This document shows positions 8,636 through 17,891 of a stretch of 64,000 nucleotides of DNA, one piece after another. Position numbers and translations under genes: made by a program. Source of the stretch: an uncultured bacterium (GTDB lineage: Bacteria > Bacillota > Clostridia > Lachnospirales > Lachnospiraceae); the NCBI GenBank assembly GCA_947647735.1, contig CANSLJ010000004.1:62001-126000 (forward strand), in the 5' to 3' direction. How positions within the stretch are numbered: the stretch's first letter is position 1; each line of letters begins with the position of its first letter. The notes beneath the pieces are model-generated. The model was not told the DNA's origin and made no database searches. It saw only the letters and a program-made list of their open reading frames with translations.

Positions 8636-10261
8636 ATGGCGAAAGAAAAATGGTGGAAGAGCAGTGTTGTATATCAGATATATCCCCGCAGCTTCTGCGA
8701 CAGTAATGGAGACGGGATCGGGGATATCAACGGTATCCGTTCAAAACTGTGGTATCTGGAGGCACTGGGGATCGATGTGATCTGGTTAAGCCCCGTTTAT
8801 CCCTCTCCCAATGCTGATAACGGCTATGATATATCCGATTACTATGGTATATCAGCAGAATACGGCACAATGGATGACATGAAAGCTCTTATTCATGAAT
8901 GTGAAAATCGTGGCATTAAGATCATGATGGATCTGGTTGTGAACCATACTTCCGATGAGCATTTCTGGTTCATGGAAGCAAAAAGATCAAAGGACAATCC
9001 ATACCGGGATTATTATATCTGGAAAAAGGGTGTGAAAGATAACCCGCCGAATAAAATGGAATCCTGCTTTGGAGGAAATGCGTGGGAATACTCAGAGGAG
9101 ACCGGAGAGTATTATCTGCATTTTTACCATAAGAAACAGCCTGATCTGAACTGGGAAAATGAAAATGTGCGCAGGGAGATCTGGAACATGATGAACTATT
9201 GGATCGATCTGGGAATCGGTGGTTTCCGGATGGATGTGATCGATGTGATCGGAAAGGTTCCAGATAAAGAGATCAAAGAAAACGGCCCGAAACTTCATGC
9301 GTATCTTCAGGAGATGAACAGGGAGACGTTTGGCGGCAAAAATCTGATGACTGTCGGAGAATGCTGGGGAGCAGATACGGAAAGCGGGAAATTATATTCA
9401 GATCCGGACCGGAATGAACTGGACATGATCTTTCAGTTTGAACAGATGTCAGTTGATCAGATACAGGGCGGACAAAAATGGGATCTGAAACCTTTTGCAC
9501 TGACGGCACTGAAAGAGGCATTTGCAAAATGGCAGAAGGCGCTTGAAAAAAAGGGATGGAACAGCCTTTTCTGGAACAGCCATGACCTTCCCAGAATCGT
9601 TTCAAGATGGGGAAATGATAAAGAGTACAGGGTAGAATCGGCAAAAATGCTGGCAACCGTACTGCATGGAATGAAGGGAACCCCTTATATTTATCAGGGG
9701 GAAGAGATCGGAATGACAAATTATCCTTTTGCAGGTATTGAAGATTTTTTTGATGTGGAATCTGTCAATATGTATCGTGAGCGGAAACAGTCAGGATATA
9801 AGGAGGAGGATATCATGAAATCCCTCTGTGCAAAGTCAAGAGATAATGCCAGAACCCCCATGCAGTGGAACAGCAGCCGCGAAGCCGGATTCACGGAAGG
9901 GATTCCCTGGTGCAGGGTTAATCCGAATTACAGGGAGATCAATGCTGAAAAAGCATTGGAGGATAAAAATTCCATTTTCTATTATTATCGGGAACTGATC
10001 AGGCTTCGAAAGGAAGAACCGGTACTGGTACATGGAACTTTCGAAATGCTTTGTCCGGATGACGAAAATATTTTCGCATACAGGAGGGAATGGAATGGCA
10101 AAAAATGGCTGATCGTATGCAATTTCTTCGAGGAGCCGGCAGTTTTTCATTATCCTGCACGGGGCAGAGTGATATTGTCAAATTACAGGCAGGAATCGGT
10201 GATCCGGCTGGAACAGATAACATTACGCCCATATGAAGCAGTCATTTGCGAATTAATATGA
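8636..10261 (+). CDS. GH13 alpha-glucosidase (oligo-1,6-glucosidase / trehalose-6-phosphate hydrolase type)
   Basis: A 541-residue cytoplasmic glycoside hydrolase, full length for the family. It opens with KSSVVYQIYPRSF and GDGIGDINGI. The catalytic triad is the nucleophile D200 (GGFRMDVID), acid/base E242 (TVGECWG) and D317 (NSHDLPR). Val follows the nucleophile, as in alpha-1,6-acting enzymes rather than strict alpha-1,4 maltases, but trehalose-6-phosphate hydrolases also carry it. A PTS permease follows directly, so the natural substrate is probably a phosphorylated alpha-glucoside. GCGAGGC at 8621 is the ribosome site. Exact sugar not determined. Confidence 0.93.
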   Translation: MAKEKWWKSSVVYQIYPRSFCDSNGDGIGDINGIRSKLWYLEALGIDVIWLSPVYPSPNADNGYDISDYYGISAEYGTMDDMKALIHECENRGIKIMMDLVVNHTSDEHFWFMEAKRSKDNPYRDYYIWKKGVKDNPPNKMESCFGGNAWEYSEETGEYYLHFYHKKQPDLNWENENVRREIWNMMNYWIDLGIGGFRMDVIDVIGKVPDKEIKENGPKLHAYLQEMNRETFGGKNLMTVGECWGADTESGKLYSDPDRNELDMIFQFEQMSVDQIQGGQKWDLKPFALTALKEAFAKWQKALEKKGWNSLFWNSHDLPRIVSRWGNDKEYRVESAKMLATVLHGMKGTPYIYQGEEIGMTNYPFAGIEDFFDVESVNMYRERKQSGYKEEDIMKSLCAKSRDNARTPMQWNSSREAGFTEGIPWCRVNPNYREINAEKALEDKNSIFYYYRELIRLRKEEPVLVHGTFEMLCPDDENIFAYRREWNGKKWLIVCNFFEEPAVFHYPARGRVILSNYRQESVIRLEQITLRPYEAVICELI

Positions 10262-10281
10262 TCAAAGGAGGAAAAGAAATC

Positions 10282-12165
10282 ATGACAAAGGAAGAACGCT
10301 ATCAGGCGTCCGCCGAACAACTGTTAAAGCTGGTCGGCGGAAAAGAAAACATTATCAGCGCGGCACATTGCGCGACCAGACTCAGGCTTGTCTTAAAAGA
10401 CGAATCAAAAGCGGATGTGGACGGGATTCTGAAAGTGGATCTTGTCAAAGGGCAGTTTGCCAACGGAGGGCAGTTTCAGATCATCATCGGGAGCGGTACG
10501 GTAAATGAAGTATATAAGCGCTTTATTGAAACAGGCGGCATCGCGGAATCCTCTAAGAGTGATGTAAAACAGGCTGCCGCACAGAAGATGAATCCTCTGC
10601 AGAGGCTGGTAAAGACGCTTTCGGATGTATTTGTGCCGCTTATTCCGGCACTGGTTGCAAGTGGTTTAATGATGGGATTAAATAATGTATTGACGGCAAA
10701 CGGCCTGTTTATACCGGGGCAGTCGCTGGTAGAGGCATATCCGGCACTGGCGGATATTGCCGCTATGATCAACACGTTCGCCAGCGCGGCATATGCATTC
10801 CTGCCTATACTCATCGGCTTTTCCGCCACAAAAATGTTTGGAGGAAATCCGTATCTGGGCGCAGTCATCGGTATGATCATGGTTTCGGGCGATCTGTTGA
10901 ATGCCTATTCCTATGGTACCGCAGTGACGGAGGGGACGATTCCCGTGTGGAATATTTTAGGACTTACGGTTGAAAAGGTAGGATATCAGGGAACGGTACT
11001 TCCGGTACTGGCAGCTTCCTATATTCTTTCCTTTGTGGAGAAAAAACTGCATAAACATATTCCGGAGGTTCTGGACAATCTGCTTACACCGCTGCTTACG
11101 GTTATGATAACCGGATTTCTCACATTTACGCTGGTCGGAGGCGTCATGAGAACGGCAGGTGATATGCTGACAAACGGATTTGTGTGGATGCATGACACTT
11201 TAGGCGTTGTCGGCGGAATGGCTTTGGGATTTTTATATTCGCCTCTTACAATGACAGGTATGCATCACAGCCTTCTCCCGGTAGATATTCAGATGGTTGC
11301 AGCGGGCGGTTCTTTCCTGCTTGCGATCGCATCCTGTAATAATGTGGCACAGGGAGGAGCAACGATCTGCGCCATGCTCCGGACGAAAGATAAAAAATTA
11401 AAAAGCGTCGCGGCTACTTCCGGGGTATCTGCTATGCTGGGCATTACGGAACCGGCTATGTTTGGTGTGAATCTGAAGTTAAAGTATCCGTTCTATGGCG
11501 CAATGATCGGTTCTGCCCTTGGCGGCGGATATGTGACACTGATGAATGTTCTGAATACAGCTCCCGGAACAGCAGGAGTAGTCGGATTTGTCTGTGTTCC
11601 CGCATCCAGCATGCTGCACTTTTTGATCGGCACGGCAATTTCCATTGTGGCAGGATTTGTTTTTACATATCTGATGTCCAATATGAAAAGGTTTAACAAA
11701 GAACTGGAAAAAAATGTGATCGGCAGTCCTCTTACAGGAACAGCGATCGCGATGAAAGAAGTGCCGGATGATACTTTTGCGGCAGAAGTATTGGGAAAGG
11801 GAATGGCAGTCGTTCCAACAGAAGGAAAGGTTGTGGCGCCCTGCGAAGGTGAGATATCCACCTTGTTTGAAACGAAACATGCTGTCGGCATTACTACAAA
11901 AGACGGAGTAGAGCTTTTGATCCATGTGGGAGTAAACACCGTAGAGCTGGGCGGAAAATACTATGAAACCCATGTGGCGCAGGGGGATAAGGTGAAGCCC
12001 GGACAGCTTCTTTTAACTTTTGACATAGAGAAGATCCAGGCTGCCGGATATAATATTTCCACGCCGGTGATTATTGCAAATACAGATGATTATCAGAACG
12101 TTATCGGTTTAAAGACAGGAAATATCAAATGTATGGAACCTCTTGTGAAGGTGGAGGAAGCATGA
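10282..12165 (+). CDS. PTS transporter EIIBCA, glucose superfamily (alpha-glucoside type)
   Basis: A 627-residue fused PTS permease. The ATG at 10282 follows AAAGGAGG at 10264-10271. The order is EIIB (1-85, phospho-cysteine C30 in SAAHCATRLRL), EIIC with about ten membrane segments (roughly 105-470, including the MTGMHHSLLPVD region), and a Crr-type EIIA at the C-terminus. EIIA has H533 and the phosphorylated H548 (LLIHVGVNTV), 15 residues apart as in EIIA-Glc. It imports and phosphorylates a sugar that the upstream GH13 enzyme would cleave. Sucrose/trehalose/beta-glucoside PTS types share this fold; the GH13 neighbour favours an alpha-glucoside. Confidence 0.93.
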   Translation: MTKEERYQASAEQLLKLVGGKENIISAAHCATRLRLVLKDESKADVDGILKVDLVKGQFANGGQFQIIIGSGTVNEVYKRFIETGGIAESSKSDVKQAAAQKMNPLQRLVKTLSDVFVPLIPALVASGLMMGLNNVLTANGLFIPGQSLVEAYPALADIAAMINTFASAAYAFLPILIGFSATKMFGGNPYLGAVIGMIMVSGDLLNAYSYGTAVTEGTIPVWNILGLTVEKVGYQGTVLPVLAASYILSFVEKKLHKHIPEVLDNLLTPLLTVMITGFLTFTLVGGVMRTAGDMLTNGFVWMHDTLGVVGGMALGFLYSPLTMTGMHHSLLPVDIQMVAAGGSFLLAIASCNNVAQGGATICAMLRTKDKKLKSVAATSGVSAMLGITEPAMFGVNLKLKYPFYGAMIGSALGGGYVTLMNVLNTAPGTAGVVGFVCVPASSMLHFLIGTAISIVAGFVFTYLMSNMKRFNKELEKNVIGSPLTGTAIAMKEVPDDTFAAEVLGKGMAVVPTEGKVVAPCEGEISTLFETKHAVGITTKDGVELLIHVGVNTVELGGKYYETHVAQGDKVKPGQLLLTFDIEKIQAAGYNISTPVIIANTDDYQNVIGLKTGNIKCMEPLVKVEEA

Positions 12166-13001
12166 TGGGTGAAAGAAAAATTGTTTTTTTGGATATCGAC
12201 GGGACATTTACTGTCCCGTTGGAAAAACCGACGTCTCTTGCGATAAGGGCGGTCCGGGAGGCAAGAAAAAACGGCCATAAGATTTTTATAAGTACAGGAC
12301 GCAATATGCCCATTGTCAGCGAAGATGTTCTGAATGCGGGGTTCGACGGTGTGGTTGCAAGTGCGGGAAGATATATAGAGATCGATGGAAAAGTGATCCG
12401 GGACAGCGTGCTCCCGGAAGAAACCATTCAGGATTGTCTGAATATTTTTCATAAATCCGGTATTTACTGCAGGATAGAGAGCCCGGAAGGTATTTATATC
12501 GACAGCAGCCTGCAGGAGATCCTCACCAGTGCAGCCGCAGACCTTTCTAATTCAGAACTGATCCGGATGAAGAAAGAGCTGGCTTCCGATGCGGGCGTAA
12601 AACCTTATACGGAATATCCCGGGAATGGTGCATATAAGCTTGGTTTTATTTGCACGGATCTGGCGGACATCGAGAAAACAAAACCGTATCTGGAAAAAGA
12701 GTTTCATTATGTAGTGCATCCATACGCAGAAGATGCCGACTGTTACAACGGTGAGATCATCCGGAAAGACATGGACAAAGGTGAGGCCATGGAACGTGTC
12801 TGTGAGTATTACGGGGCGGATATGAAAGATACGATAGCCTTTGGCGACAGCATGAACGATCTGCAGATGCTGCAGTCCGCAGGGCTTGCCGTGGCAATGG
12901 GAAATTCCTGCCGGGAGTTGAAAGACAGTGCGGACATTGTCTGCGAAAGTGTCGAGGAAGATGGTGTTTACTATGAATTTCAAAGGATGCATTTGATTTA
13001 A
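12162..13001 (+). CDS. HAD-superfamily Cof-type phosphatase
   Basis: A 279-residue HAD IIB hydrolase. Its start ATG overlaps the PTS stop by 4 bp (ATGA at 12162) with GGAGGAAG just upstream, so it is coupled to the permease. Motif I is FLDIDGTFT, motif II is FISTGR, and motif III/IV is IAFGDSMNDLQML. Enzymes of this type dephosphorylate sugar phosphates or related metabolites. In this operon it may drain excess sugar phosphate delivered by the PTS. That role is an inference from position. Confidence 0.88.
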   Translation: MMGERKIVFLDIDGTFTVPLEKPTSLAIRAVREARKNGHKIFISTGRNMPIVSEDVLNAGFDGVVASAGRYIEIDGKVIRDSVLPEETIQDCLNIFHKSGIYCRIESPEGIYIDSSLQEILTSAAADLSNSELIRMKKELASDAGVKPYTEYPGNGAYKLGFICTDLADIEKTKPYLEKEFHYVVHPYAEDADCYNGEIIRKDMDKGEAMERVCEYYGADMKDTIAFGDSMNDLQMLQSAGLAVAMGNSCRELKDSADIVCESVEEDGVYYEFQRMHLI

Positions 13002-13021
13002 AACCTCAGGCCTTACTTTTA

Positions 13022-13030
13022 TGCTATAAT
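13022..13030 (+). promoter_or_regulatory. Extended -10 promoter before the XRE regulator
   Basis: TGcTATAAT lies 21 nt after the HAD stop and 114 nt before the regulator ATG. It is a perfect extended -10 element; no good -35 accompanies it, which extended -10 promoters tolerate. Confidence 0.5.
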
Positions 13031-13143
13031 GAGACATGCAACTAAAATTTTCTGATCCGCAACGAAAAGTTGACAACAAAGAAACAGTTGTTGGTGGCGT
13101 GCAACCGCCGGATCATAGTATCCTGTTCTCGGAGGTGATAAAC

Positions 13144-13500
13144 ATGGACATAGCAGAAAGGCTTCAGGAATTGCGCAAAGCCGCAGGCTATTCGCAGGAA
13201 CAGCTTGCGGAGATACTGGGGCTTTCAAGACAGGCAGTCTCAAAGTGGGAAAGCGCTCAGGGAAAGCCCGAGATCGACAACATCGTGAAGCTGGCAGAAA
13301 TTTATCAGGTAAGTACGGACTATATTCTGCTGGGCACCAAAAAGGAAGAGACAGTTTCCTCAGCGGAAAAAGGGAAGAAGAGGGAATTAAGCCCCGAGTA
13401 CAGGAAAGCGATCGCTATCATTGCCATAATCGGGGCGACAGCGCTTTTTACCGTACTGCTCATTACCGCTTTAGGGCTGCTTTCCAGATTTGGCATTTAG
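13144..13500 (+). CDS. XRE-family regulator with C-terminal membrane anchor
   Basis: A 118-residue protein; start ATG 13144 with GGAGGTGAT at 13131-13139. Residues 5-60 form an HTH_3 domain (SQEQLAEILGLSRQAVSKWE). After a charged linker, residues 89-113 form one hydrophobic helix, so the DNA-binding domain is probably held at the inner face of the membrane. It is followed 11 nt later by a lipoprotein gene, making a two-gene unit that ends at the terminator at 13869. The target and signal are unknown. Confidence 0.85.
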   Translation: MDIAERLQELRKAAGYSQEQLAEILGLSRQAVSKWESAQGKPEIDNIVKLAEIYQVSTDYILLGTKKEETVSSAEKGKKRELSPEYRKAIAIIAIIGATALFTVLLITALGLLSRFGI

Positions 13501-13511
13501 GAGGAAAACGA

Positions 13512-13775
13512 ATGATGAGACAAACAAAGAGAACAGGAAAACAGCTTCTTGTTATTCTTTTGACTGGTATGATCGCCATGACAACGGGGGGCTGTGCTTA
13601 TGTCGATAACAAAAGCTGGGATGACATGACTGCAGAGGAACAGGAGGAAGTGCGGCAGGCTTTTGCGGAGGAGCGAAAGGATCTGGAGGAAGATTTTTCC
13701 GATGACAACACGGAAGACAGGTTTGCGCTGTATATCCTCGATCGGGTGGAACAGGCGTTTGCGGAAGACAGCTAA
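13512..13775 (+). CDS. Small acidic lipoprotein, unknown function
   Basis: An 87-residue protein. The ATG at 13512 (a second follows directly) is preceded by GGAGG at 13500-13504. A basic N-terminus and hydrophobic stretch end in the lipobox TTGGC, so it should be lipidated and sit outside the membrane. The mature part is very acidic and helical (TAEEQEEVRQAFAEER). It is co-transcribed with the membrane-anchored XRE regulator, raising the possibility that the pair senses envelope state. No family recognised. Confidence 0.7.
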   Translation: MMRQTKRTGKQLLVILLTGMIAMTTGGCAYVDNKSWDDMTAEEQEEVRQAFAEERKDLEEDFSDDNTEDRFALYILDRVEQAFAEDS

Positions 13776-13868
13776 AATGCCCTGTGGTAATCTTTAAGGA
13801 TTGTTTTTTCTGAAGAAAACATATCAGAACAGATGAAGTAAAAGAATGACAGAGTATTGACAGAGAAG

Positions 13869-13902
13869 ACAGATATGGGTCAGCCGCTCATATCTGTTTT
13901 TC
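13869..13902 (+). terminator. Intrinsic terminator after the XRE-lipoprotein unit
   Basis: ACAGATATG (13869-13877) pairs perfectly with CATATCTGT (13889-13897) around an 11-nt loop, followed by a T-run to 13901. It separates this unit from the two-component operon. Confidence 0.8.
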
Positions 13903-14003
13903 ATTCCCATTTTTTATGGTTTTATTCCATTTTGCATAAAAATATACAGATTATGCCGATAAAATAAGTAGCAAAATAATTTCAACATTTTGAGGTATGA
14001 CAT

Positions 14004-14717
14004 TTGATCGAGATAGCAATCGTGGATGATGAACAGATCATCCGGGAAGAGATAGAAAACCTGATCAGGGAACAGGAGCCTTGCTGCCAAATTGAGACTT
14101 ATGCATCCGGGGACGAGCTACTCCTTGCGGGAAAACAGTATGATATTGTATTTCTGGATATACAGATGGAAGGAAGAGACGGCATCGATACCGCACGGAT
14201 GCTCCGGCAGAAGGCGGAAAACACAGTGCTGGTCTTTGTGAGCGGAACAAAGGATCATGTTTTTCAGGCATTTGATGTATCTGCCTTTCATTATCTTTTA
14301 AAGCCGCTGGAAAAGAAAAAATTCGGGGAAGTGCTGCATCGTGCCGTTTCAGAAGCGGAAAAACAGAAGAAAGAGGAGACAGGTTTTTTGCTTGTCAAGA
14401 CCAGAAACCGCACCGCTCCTGTACAGAAAAACCATATCTTATATGTGGAAAGCAGAGGAAAAAAGGCAGAACTACATACCATAAAAGAGACTTTTGAGAT
14501 GTATGCGTCCTTAAACGGCCTGGAGATGGAACTTGGCGGGAATTTTTACCGCTGTCACAGGGGATATCTTGTGAATCTGGCGTATGTGGCGGAATATGAT
14601 CATGAAAGCATTCTTCTGACAAACGGAGAAAAGGTATATCTGACAAAAGAAAAATATCCAGAGTTTGTAAAAGCATATATGCGTTATCTGAAGAGCGGAG
14701 GCGTTTCTTATGGCTGA
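14004..14717 (+). CDS. LytTR-family response regulator
   Basis: A 237-residue regulator starting at TTG with GAGG eight bases upstream. The receiver domain has acidic D8/D9, phospho-acceptor D52 (IVFLDIQM) and K100 (HYLLKPLEKK). Residues about 130-232 are a LytTR DNA-binding domain (ILYVESRGKKAELHT, FYRCHRGYLVNL), the AgrA/VirR type. Its end overlaps the sensor kinase start by 8 bp, and the kinase in turn overlaps the first of seven unknown genes, so its likely target is this operon. Confidence 0.93.
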   Translation: MIEIAIVDDEQIIREEIENLIREQEPCCQIETYASGDELLLAGKQYDIVFLDIQMEGRDGIDTARMLRQKAENTVLVFVSGTKDHVFQAFDVSAFHYLLKPLEKKKFGEVLHRAVSEAEKQKKEETGFLLVKTRNRTAPVQKNHILYVESRGKKAELHTIKETFEMYASLNGLEMELGGNFYRCHRGYLVNLAYVAEYDHESILLTNGEKVYLTKEKYPEFVKAYMRYLKSGGVSYG

Positions 14718-16332
14718 GCGCACGGCGGTTGTCTGTGAGATCATAACATTTTTCATACAGGGATACTGCCTGCAGTACTTCTTTGGCAGTTTTCTGGAGA
14801 GCAGGATATCTGACAAAAGGAAAAATATCCTTGCAGTCTCCGCCGGTTATTGTACCTTTAAAACAGCGCTGGCTCATCTGGTGTCTTCCGACTTGCAGAA
14901 TGCCGGAAGTTTTTATCGGCTGATCCTGTACTGTCTGCTGTTTCCGGCTTTTATCTTCTGTTTTTACAGGGCGGCAAAGACCATCACGGTTTTCTTATTC
15001 ACCACCTTTCTGGCACTTGGCGAGATCAGTTTCTTCATCGGTTATATGGTGATGAGTCTGAGTACGCTGGTGCTGGAGGTGGAAACGGACCTTTTCACCC
15101 GCGGTTATATCGATGCGGCCTATTTTGAGCAGATCCTCCGGTTTACGGCGGCGCTCCTGCAGATTTTCTGTTGCGCGCTATGGGTGCTGATATTGTTTTT
15201 TTCCCTGAAAAAAGTGGTCTGTGACTTTCGGGAAAAGGAGTATGAGATGCGCAGGACAGAGCTCCTTTTTATCCTTACGCCGGGACTGATGGGATTTCTG
15301 CTCTGTGTCCTTCTGCGTATCATCATGGTTACGGTGGAAAACGGCATGCCCGCCCTCCTGTATGACAGATATCCCGCCCTGCGCGTCCTGATCCCTGCCA
15401 TTTTGCTGCTCGCGCTGTTGTCCATTCTCTACAGTGTGAAACTGTTTCAGGATATGATCCTGCGGGGCAGAGAGCAGAATAACCGCATTATTTTAGAACA
15501 GCAGATCAGCAGTATGCAGGAACATGTGGGAGAGATCGAGCGGCTCTACGCAGGTGTGCGGAGCTTGAAACATGATATGAAAAATACGCTGGCGGTGCTG
15601 ATGCGACTCGCGTCGGCGGGAGATGGCGCAGGGAATCCGGAACTTGCCGATTATCTGGCGGAACTGAATCAGAGCTTTGACAAACTGGAATTTCGGTTCC
15701 GGACGGGGAATGCGGTGGCGGATGCGCTCCTGAATATGAAATATCATGAGATAAAGCGCTGTTTTGCAAAGGGCGGCAGTTCTGAGAAGAAAAATCCTGA
15801 ATGGTTTGATTTCGATGCGGATGATCTGCTGTTTCCAGAGGAACTTGCCATCCAAAGTTATGACATAGGCGTCATATTGGGGAACGCACTGGACAACGCG
15901 ATAGAAGCCTGCAGACGGCTTGTACAGGAACATCCGCAGGCAGAGCCCTTCATTCGGTTATCCTCGTTCCAGCGGGGCAGATTTTTCTTTCTGGAAATCG
16001 AGAACAGCTTTGACGGAATGCTGAAAAAGAGCAGTCAGTCAGAGTTTCCTGCAACACTGAAAGAGGATAAACAGATGCACGGCGTTGGCTTTGCCAACAT
16101 CAAAAAGACGGCGGAAAAGTATGACGGCGGGGTGGATTATTCTGTGGAAGATCGTTTGGGCAGTCTGGGAGATGGGGCTGCTTTCCCGGTATTTACTTTG
16201 TCAGTCATGCTGAAAAACAGCGGGCGGACTGCCGACAGTAATACCGTGGGAGCCGGGAGAAAAATGCGGAGTGAAGAAGAGGTACAGGTAAATTTTGAAG
16301 CGGCAAGAAAGGAGGAATGCAGATGGAGTTAG
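14710..16332 (+). CDS. GHKL sensor histidine kinase (AgrC-like)
   Basis: A 540-residue kinase. The first 250 residues contain about six to seven membrane helices with little extracellular sequence, as in peptide-sensing AgrC-type receptors. A coiled segment leads to the phospho-acceptor H288 (LKHDMKNTLAVL), the N box (LGNALDNAIEA, N392) and the GVGFANIKKTAEKYDGG box. No AgrD/AgrB-like peptide gene is nearby, so the ligand is unknown. The C-terminal tail extends about 45 residues past the catalytic domain and overlaps the next gene start by 10 bp, giving tight coupling to the unknown cluster. Confidence 0.92.
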   Translation: MAERTAVVCEIITFFIQGYCLQYFFGSFLESRISDKRKNILAVSAGYCTFKTALAHLVSSDLQNAGSFYRLILYCLLFPAFIFCFYRAAKTITVFLFTTFLALGEISFFIGYMVMSLSTLVLEVETDLFTRGYIDAAYFEQILRFTAALLQIFCCALWVLILFFSLKKVVCDFREKEYEMRRTELLFILTPGLMGFLLCVLLRIIMVTVENGMPALLYDRYPALRVLIPAILLLALLSILYSVKLFQDMILRGREQNNRIILEQQISSMQEHVGEIERLYAGVRSLKHDMKNTLAVLMRLASAGDGAGNPELADYLAELNQSFDKLEFRFRTGNAVADALLNMKYHEIKRCFAKGGSSEKKNPEWFDFDADDLLFPEELAIQSYDIGVILGNALDNAIEACRRLVQEHPQAEPFIRLSSFQRGRFFFLEIENSFDGMLKKSSQSEFPATLKEDKQMHGVGFANIKKTAEKYDGGVDYSVEDRLGSLGDGAAFPVFTLSVMLKNSGRTADSNTVGAGRKMRSEEEVQVNFEAARKEECRWS

Positions 16333-17129
16333 GAGTGATGGGCAGATCAGGGGACTACTACCTGACGGGGCAGCACCGAAAAAAAGCGGTCTCAGGCTCG
16401 GGTGAGGGCGTAAACTTTGCGGCTCTTGCGACGGCAAAGGAGAAGCAAAGCGTCAACGGTTTTTCCGATGTATTTCCGGATTATCAGGTGATCACAAAGG
16501 TCGGAGGCGGAAATGTGCCCCAGCATTTGTGGGAGAGAAATGATTTCCCGTTTGACAAATATTTTGACAACAGCACAACGGTTGACGAACTGAATCATTG
16601 GAGGCCGTCAGGGCAAAACCCGAAGATGTCGGATCCTGTTTCACAAAGGAGGATGCAAGCGGTCGGTCCCATGAAAATAAGTATCGTGATCCCGGAAAAA
16701 CTGCAGGAGAAGATGGATGCCGATCCTGAATACGCCCAAAAAATATATGACAAGGTCGCAAAATGGAAGTCGGATTATGACATACGGAACAGAGCGGCTG
16801 TGCTGGCTCTGGGACCGAGAGCGCAGGAAATCGTAGCGAAACCGTGGGAAATAAGTTACTGTCTTATCCTTGACGAAGAAGGGGAAGTCAAACAGAGTTG
16901 TGTCTTCGGTGCCACAGGAGGAAAGATCATCGGCCCGACAGCGGAAGAACAGCGTCAGTTTGAAGCAGAACAGGCGGCAAAACGGAAACGGCGTGAGGCA
17001 TATGCCCGTCTGAATGAGGAGAGTGCCTTAAAACGAAGACTGATGGAACAGGAGGTGAACGAGGAATATGATCAGCGCAGCATGACCGAAAAGGCGGTTT
17101 CCGTTTCAGCATATAAAAAAACATTTTAG
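16323..17129 (+). CDS. Unknown cluster protein 1 (module A: M..DPE helix plus charged tail)
   Basis: A 268-residue soluble protein of no family I can name. The ATG at 16323 is preferred over the ATG at 16317, which is only 1 nt from GGAGG (16311-16315). The N-terminal third looks flexible. Residues about 118-150 contain EKLQEKMDADPEYAQKIYDK; then comes a strand pair (YCLILDEEGEVKQS) and a charged helix (AAKRKRREAYARLNE). The same order recurs in proteins 2 and 3 of this cluster. It has no signal peptide or membrane helix. The start overlaps the sensor kinase gene, tying it to that operon. Confidence 0.8.
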   Translation: MELGVMGRSGDYYLTGQHRKKAVSGSGEGVNFAALATAKEKQSVNGFSDVFPDYQVITKVGGGNVPQHLWERNDFPFDKYFDNSTTVDELNHWRPSGQNPKMSDPVSQRRMQAVGPMKISIVIPEKLQEKMDADPEYAQKIYDKVAKWKSDYDIRNRAAVLALGPRAQEIVAKPWEISYCLILDEEGEVKQSCVFGATGGKIIGPTAEEQRQFEAEQAAKRKRREAYARLNEESALKRRLMEQEVNEEYDQRSMTEKAVSVSAYKKTF

Positions 17130-17165
17130 AAGTATGAAGCATTACAGGTAAAGGAGGAAATTGAT

Positions 17166-17891
17166 ATGAGCATGGACCTATCATTTTTAGCGGACAGCAA
17201 TACCCAACAGATCCTGCACCAGCTCAGAAAAGCCCAGTACCAGAAGGCACAGAAAAAAGCGGATTTCGGCAGCGTTCTTTCATCCAAAGATACTTCCGGC
17301 ACCGTATCATCGCCAGAAGCGAAACAGTACACGGAATATCTGAGAGAAAGATTCGGCGATGTATCTGTAAAAAGCGTCGGTAAAGACCAGAAGAGCATGG
17401 ATAATCTGGGCATGGGAACAGCAGGTACGGGAAATGTGGTGATCGCGCCGAATATTCTGGAGCAGATGGCGAAGGATCCGGAGAAGGCGTCTTACTATGA
17501 GGAAAAGATACAGGAATATTTCGATGGTCTTCCCCGGTTACAGGCAGAGATTTCCGCTATGGGACATGAGATACATTCCAGCGGGATCGTGATCCACCCG
17601 GACGGAACAGTAACACACTATGTTACCGGAGATCTGAAACCGGAAGAGAGAGCCAGGATCGAGGCGCGGATCAAAGCGGAAGATGAGGCAAAGGCAAAAC
17701 GCCGTCAGATGTATTTTATCCAAAGCGAGGAAGCTGCCGCACGGCGGGCGCAGGAACTTGAAGATTATTATAGACAGAAGCTGATGAGAAACAGTTTTCG
17801 CTCGGACCTTTTCGGAGAGCAAACGGTTCTGACTGACAGAGGAACCGACTGGTTATCAGCGTTTGCTTATATGGGAGGTGATCTATTATGA
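17166..17891 (+). CDS. Unknown cluster protein 2 (module A)
   Basis: A 241-residue soluble protein with AGGAGG eight to nine bases before its ATG. It follows protein 1 after 36 nt and overlaps protein 3 by 4 bp. It contains the cluster's module A: APNILEQMAKDPEKASYYEE near residues 93-113, then GIVIHPDGTVTHYVTGDL, then a charged helix (AKAKRRQMYFIQSEEAAARR). It has no signal peptide, no membrane helix and no catalytic motif I recognise. Similarity to protein 1 is in order and spacing of motifs more than in overall identity. Confidence 0.8.
   Translation: MSMDLSFLADSNTQQILHQLRKAQYQKAQKKADFGSVLSSKDTSGTVSSPEAKQYTEYLRERFGDVSVKSVGKDQKSMDNLGMGTAGTGNVVIAPNILEQMAKDPEKASYYEEKIQEYFDGLPRLQAEISAMGHEIHSSGIVIHPDGTVTHYVTGDLKPEERARIEARIKAEDEAKAKRRQMYFIQSEEAAARRAQELEDYYRQKLMRNSFRSDLFGEQTVLTDRGTDWLSAFAYMGGDLL

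Noticed and set aside
14004-16332. Agr-type quorum-sensing locus
   Set aside because: The kinase and regulator resemble AgrC/AgrA, but no AgrB-like protease or AgrD-like peptide gene is in the surrounding sequence.
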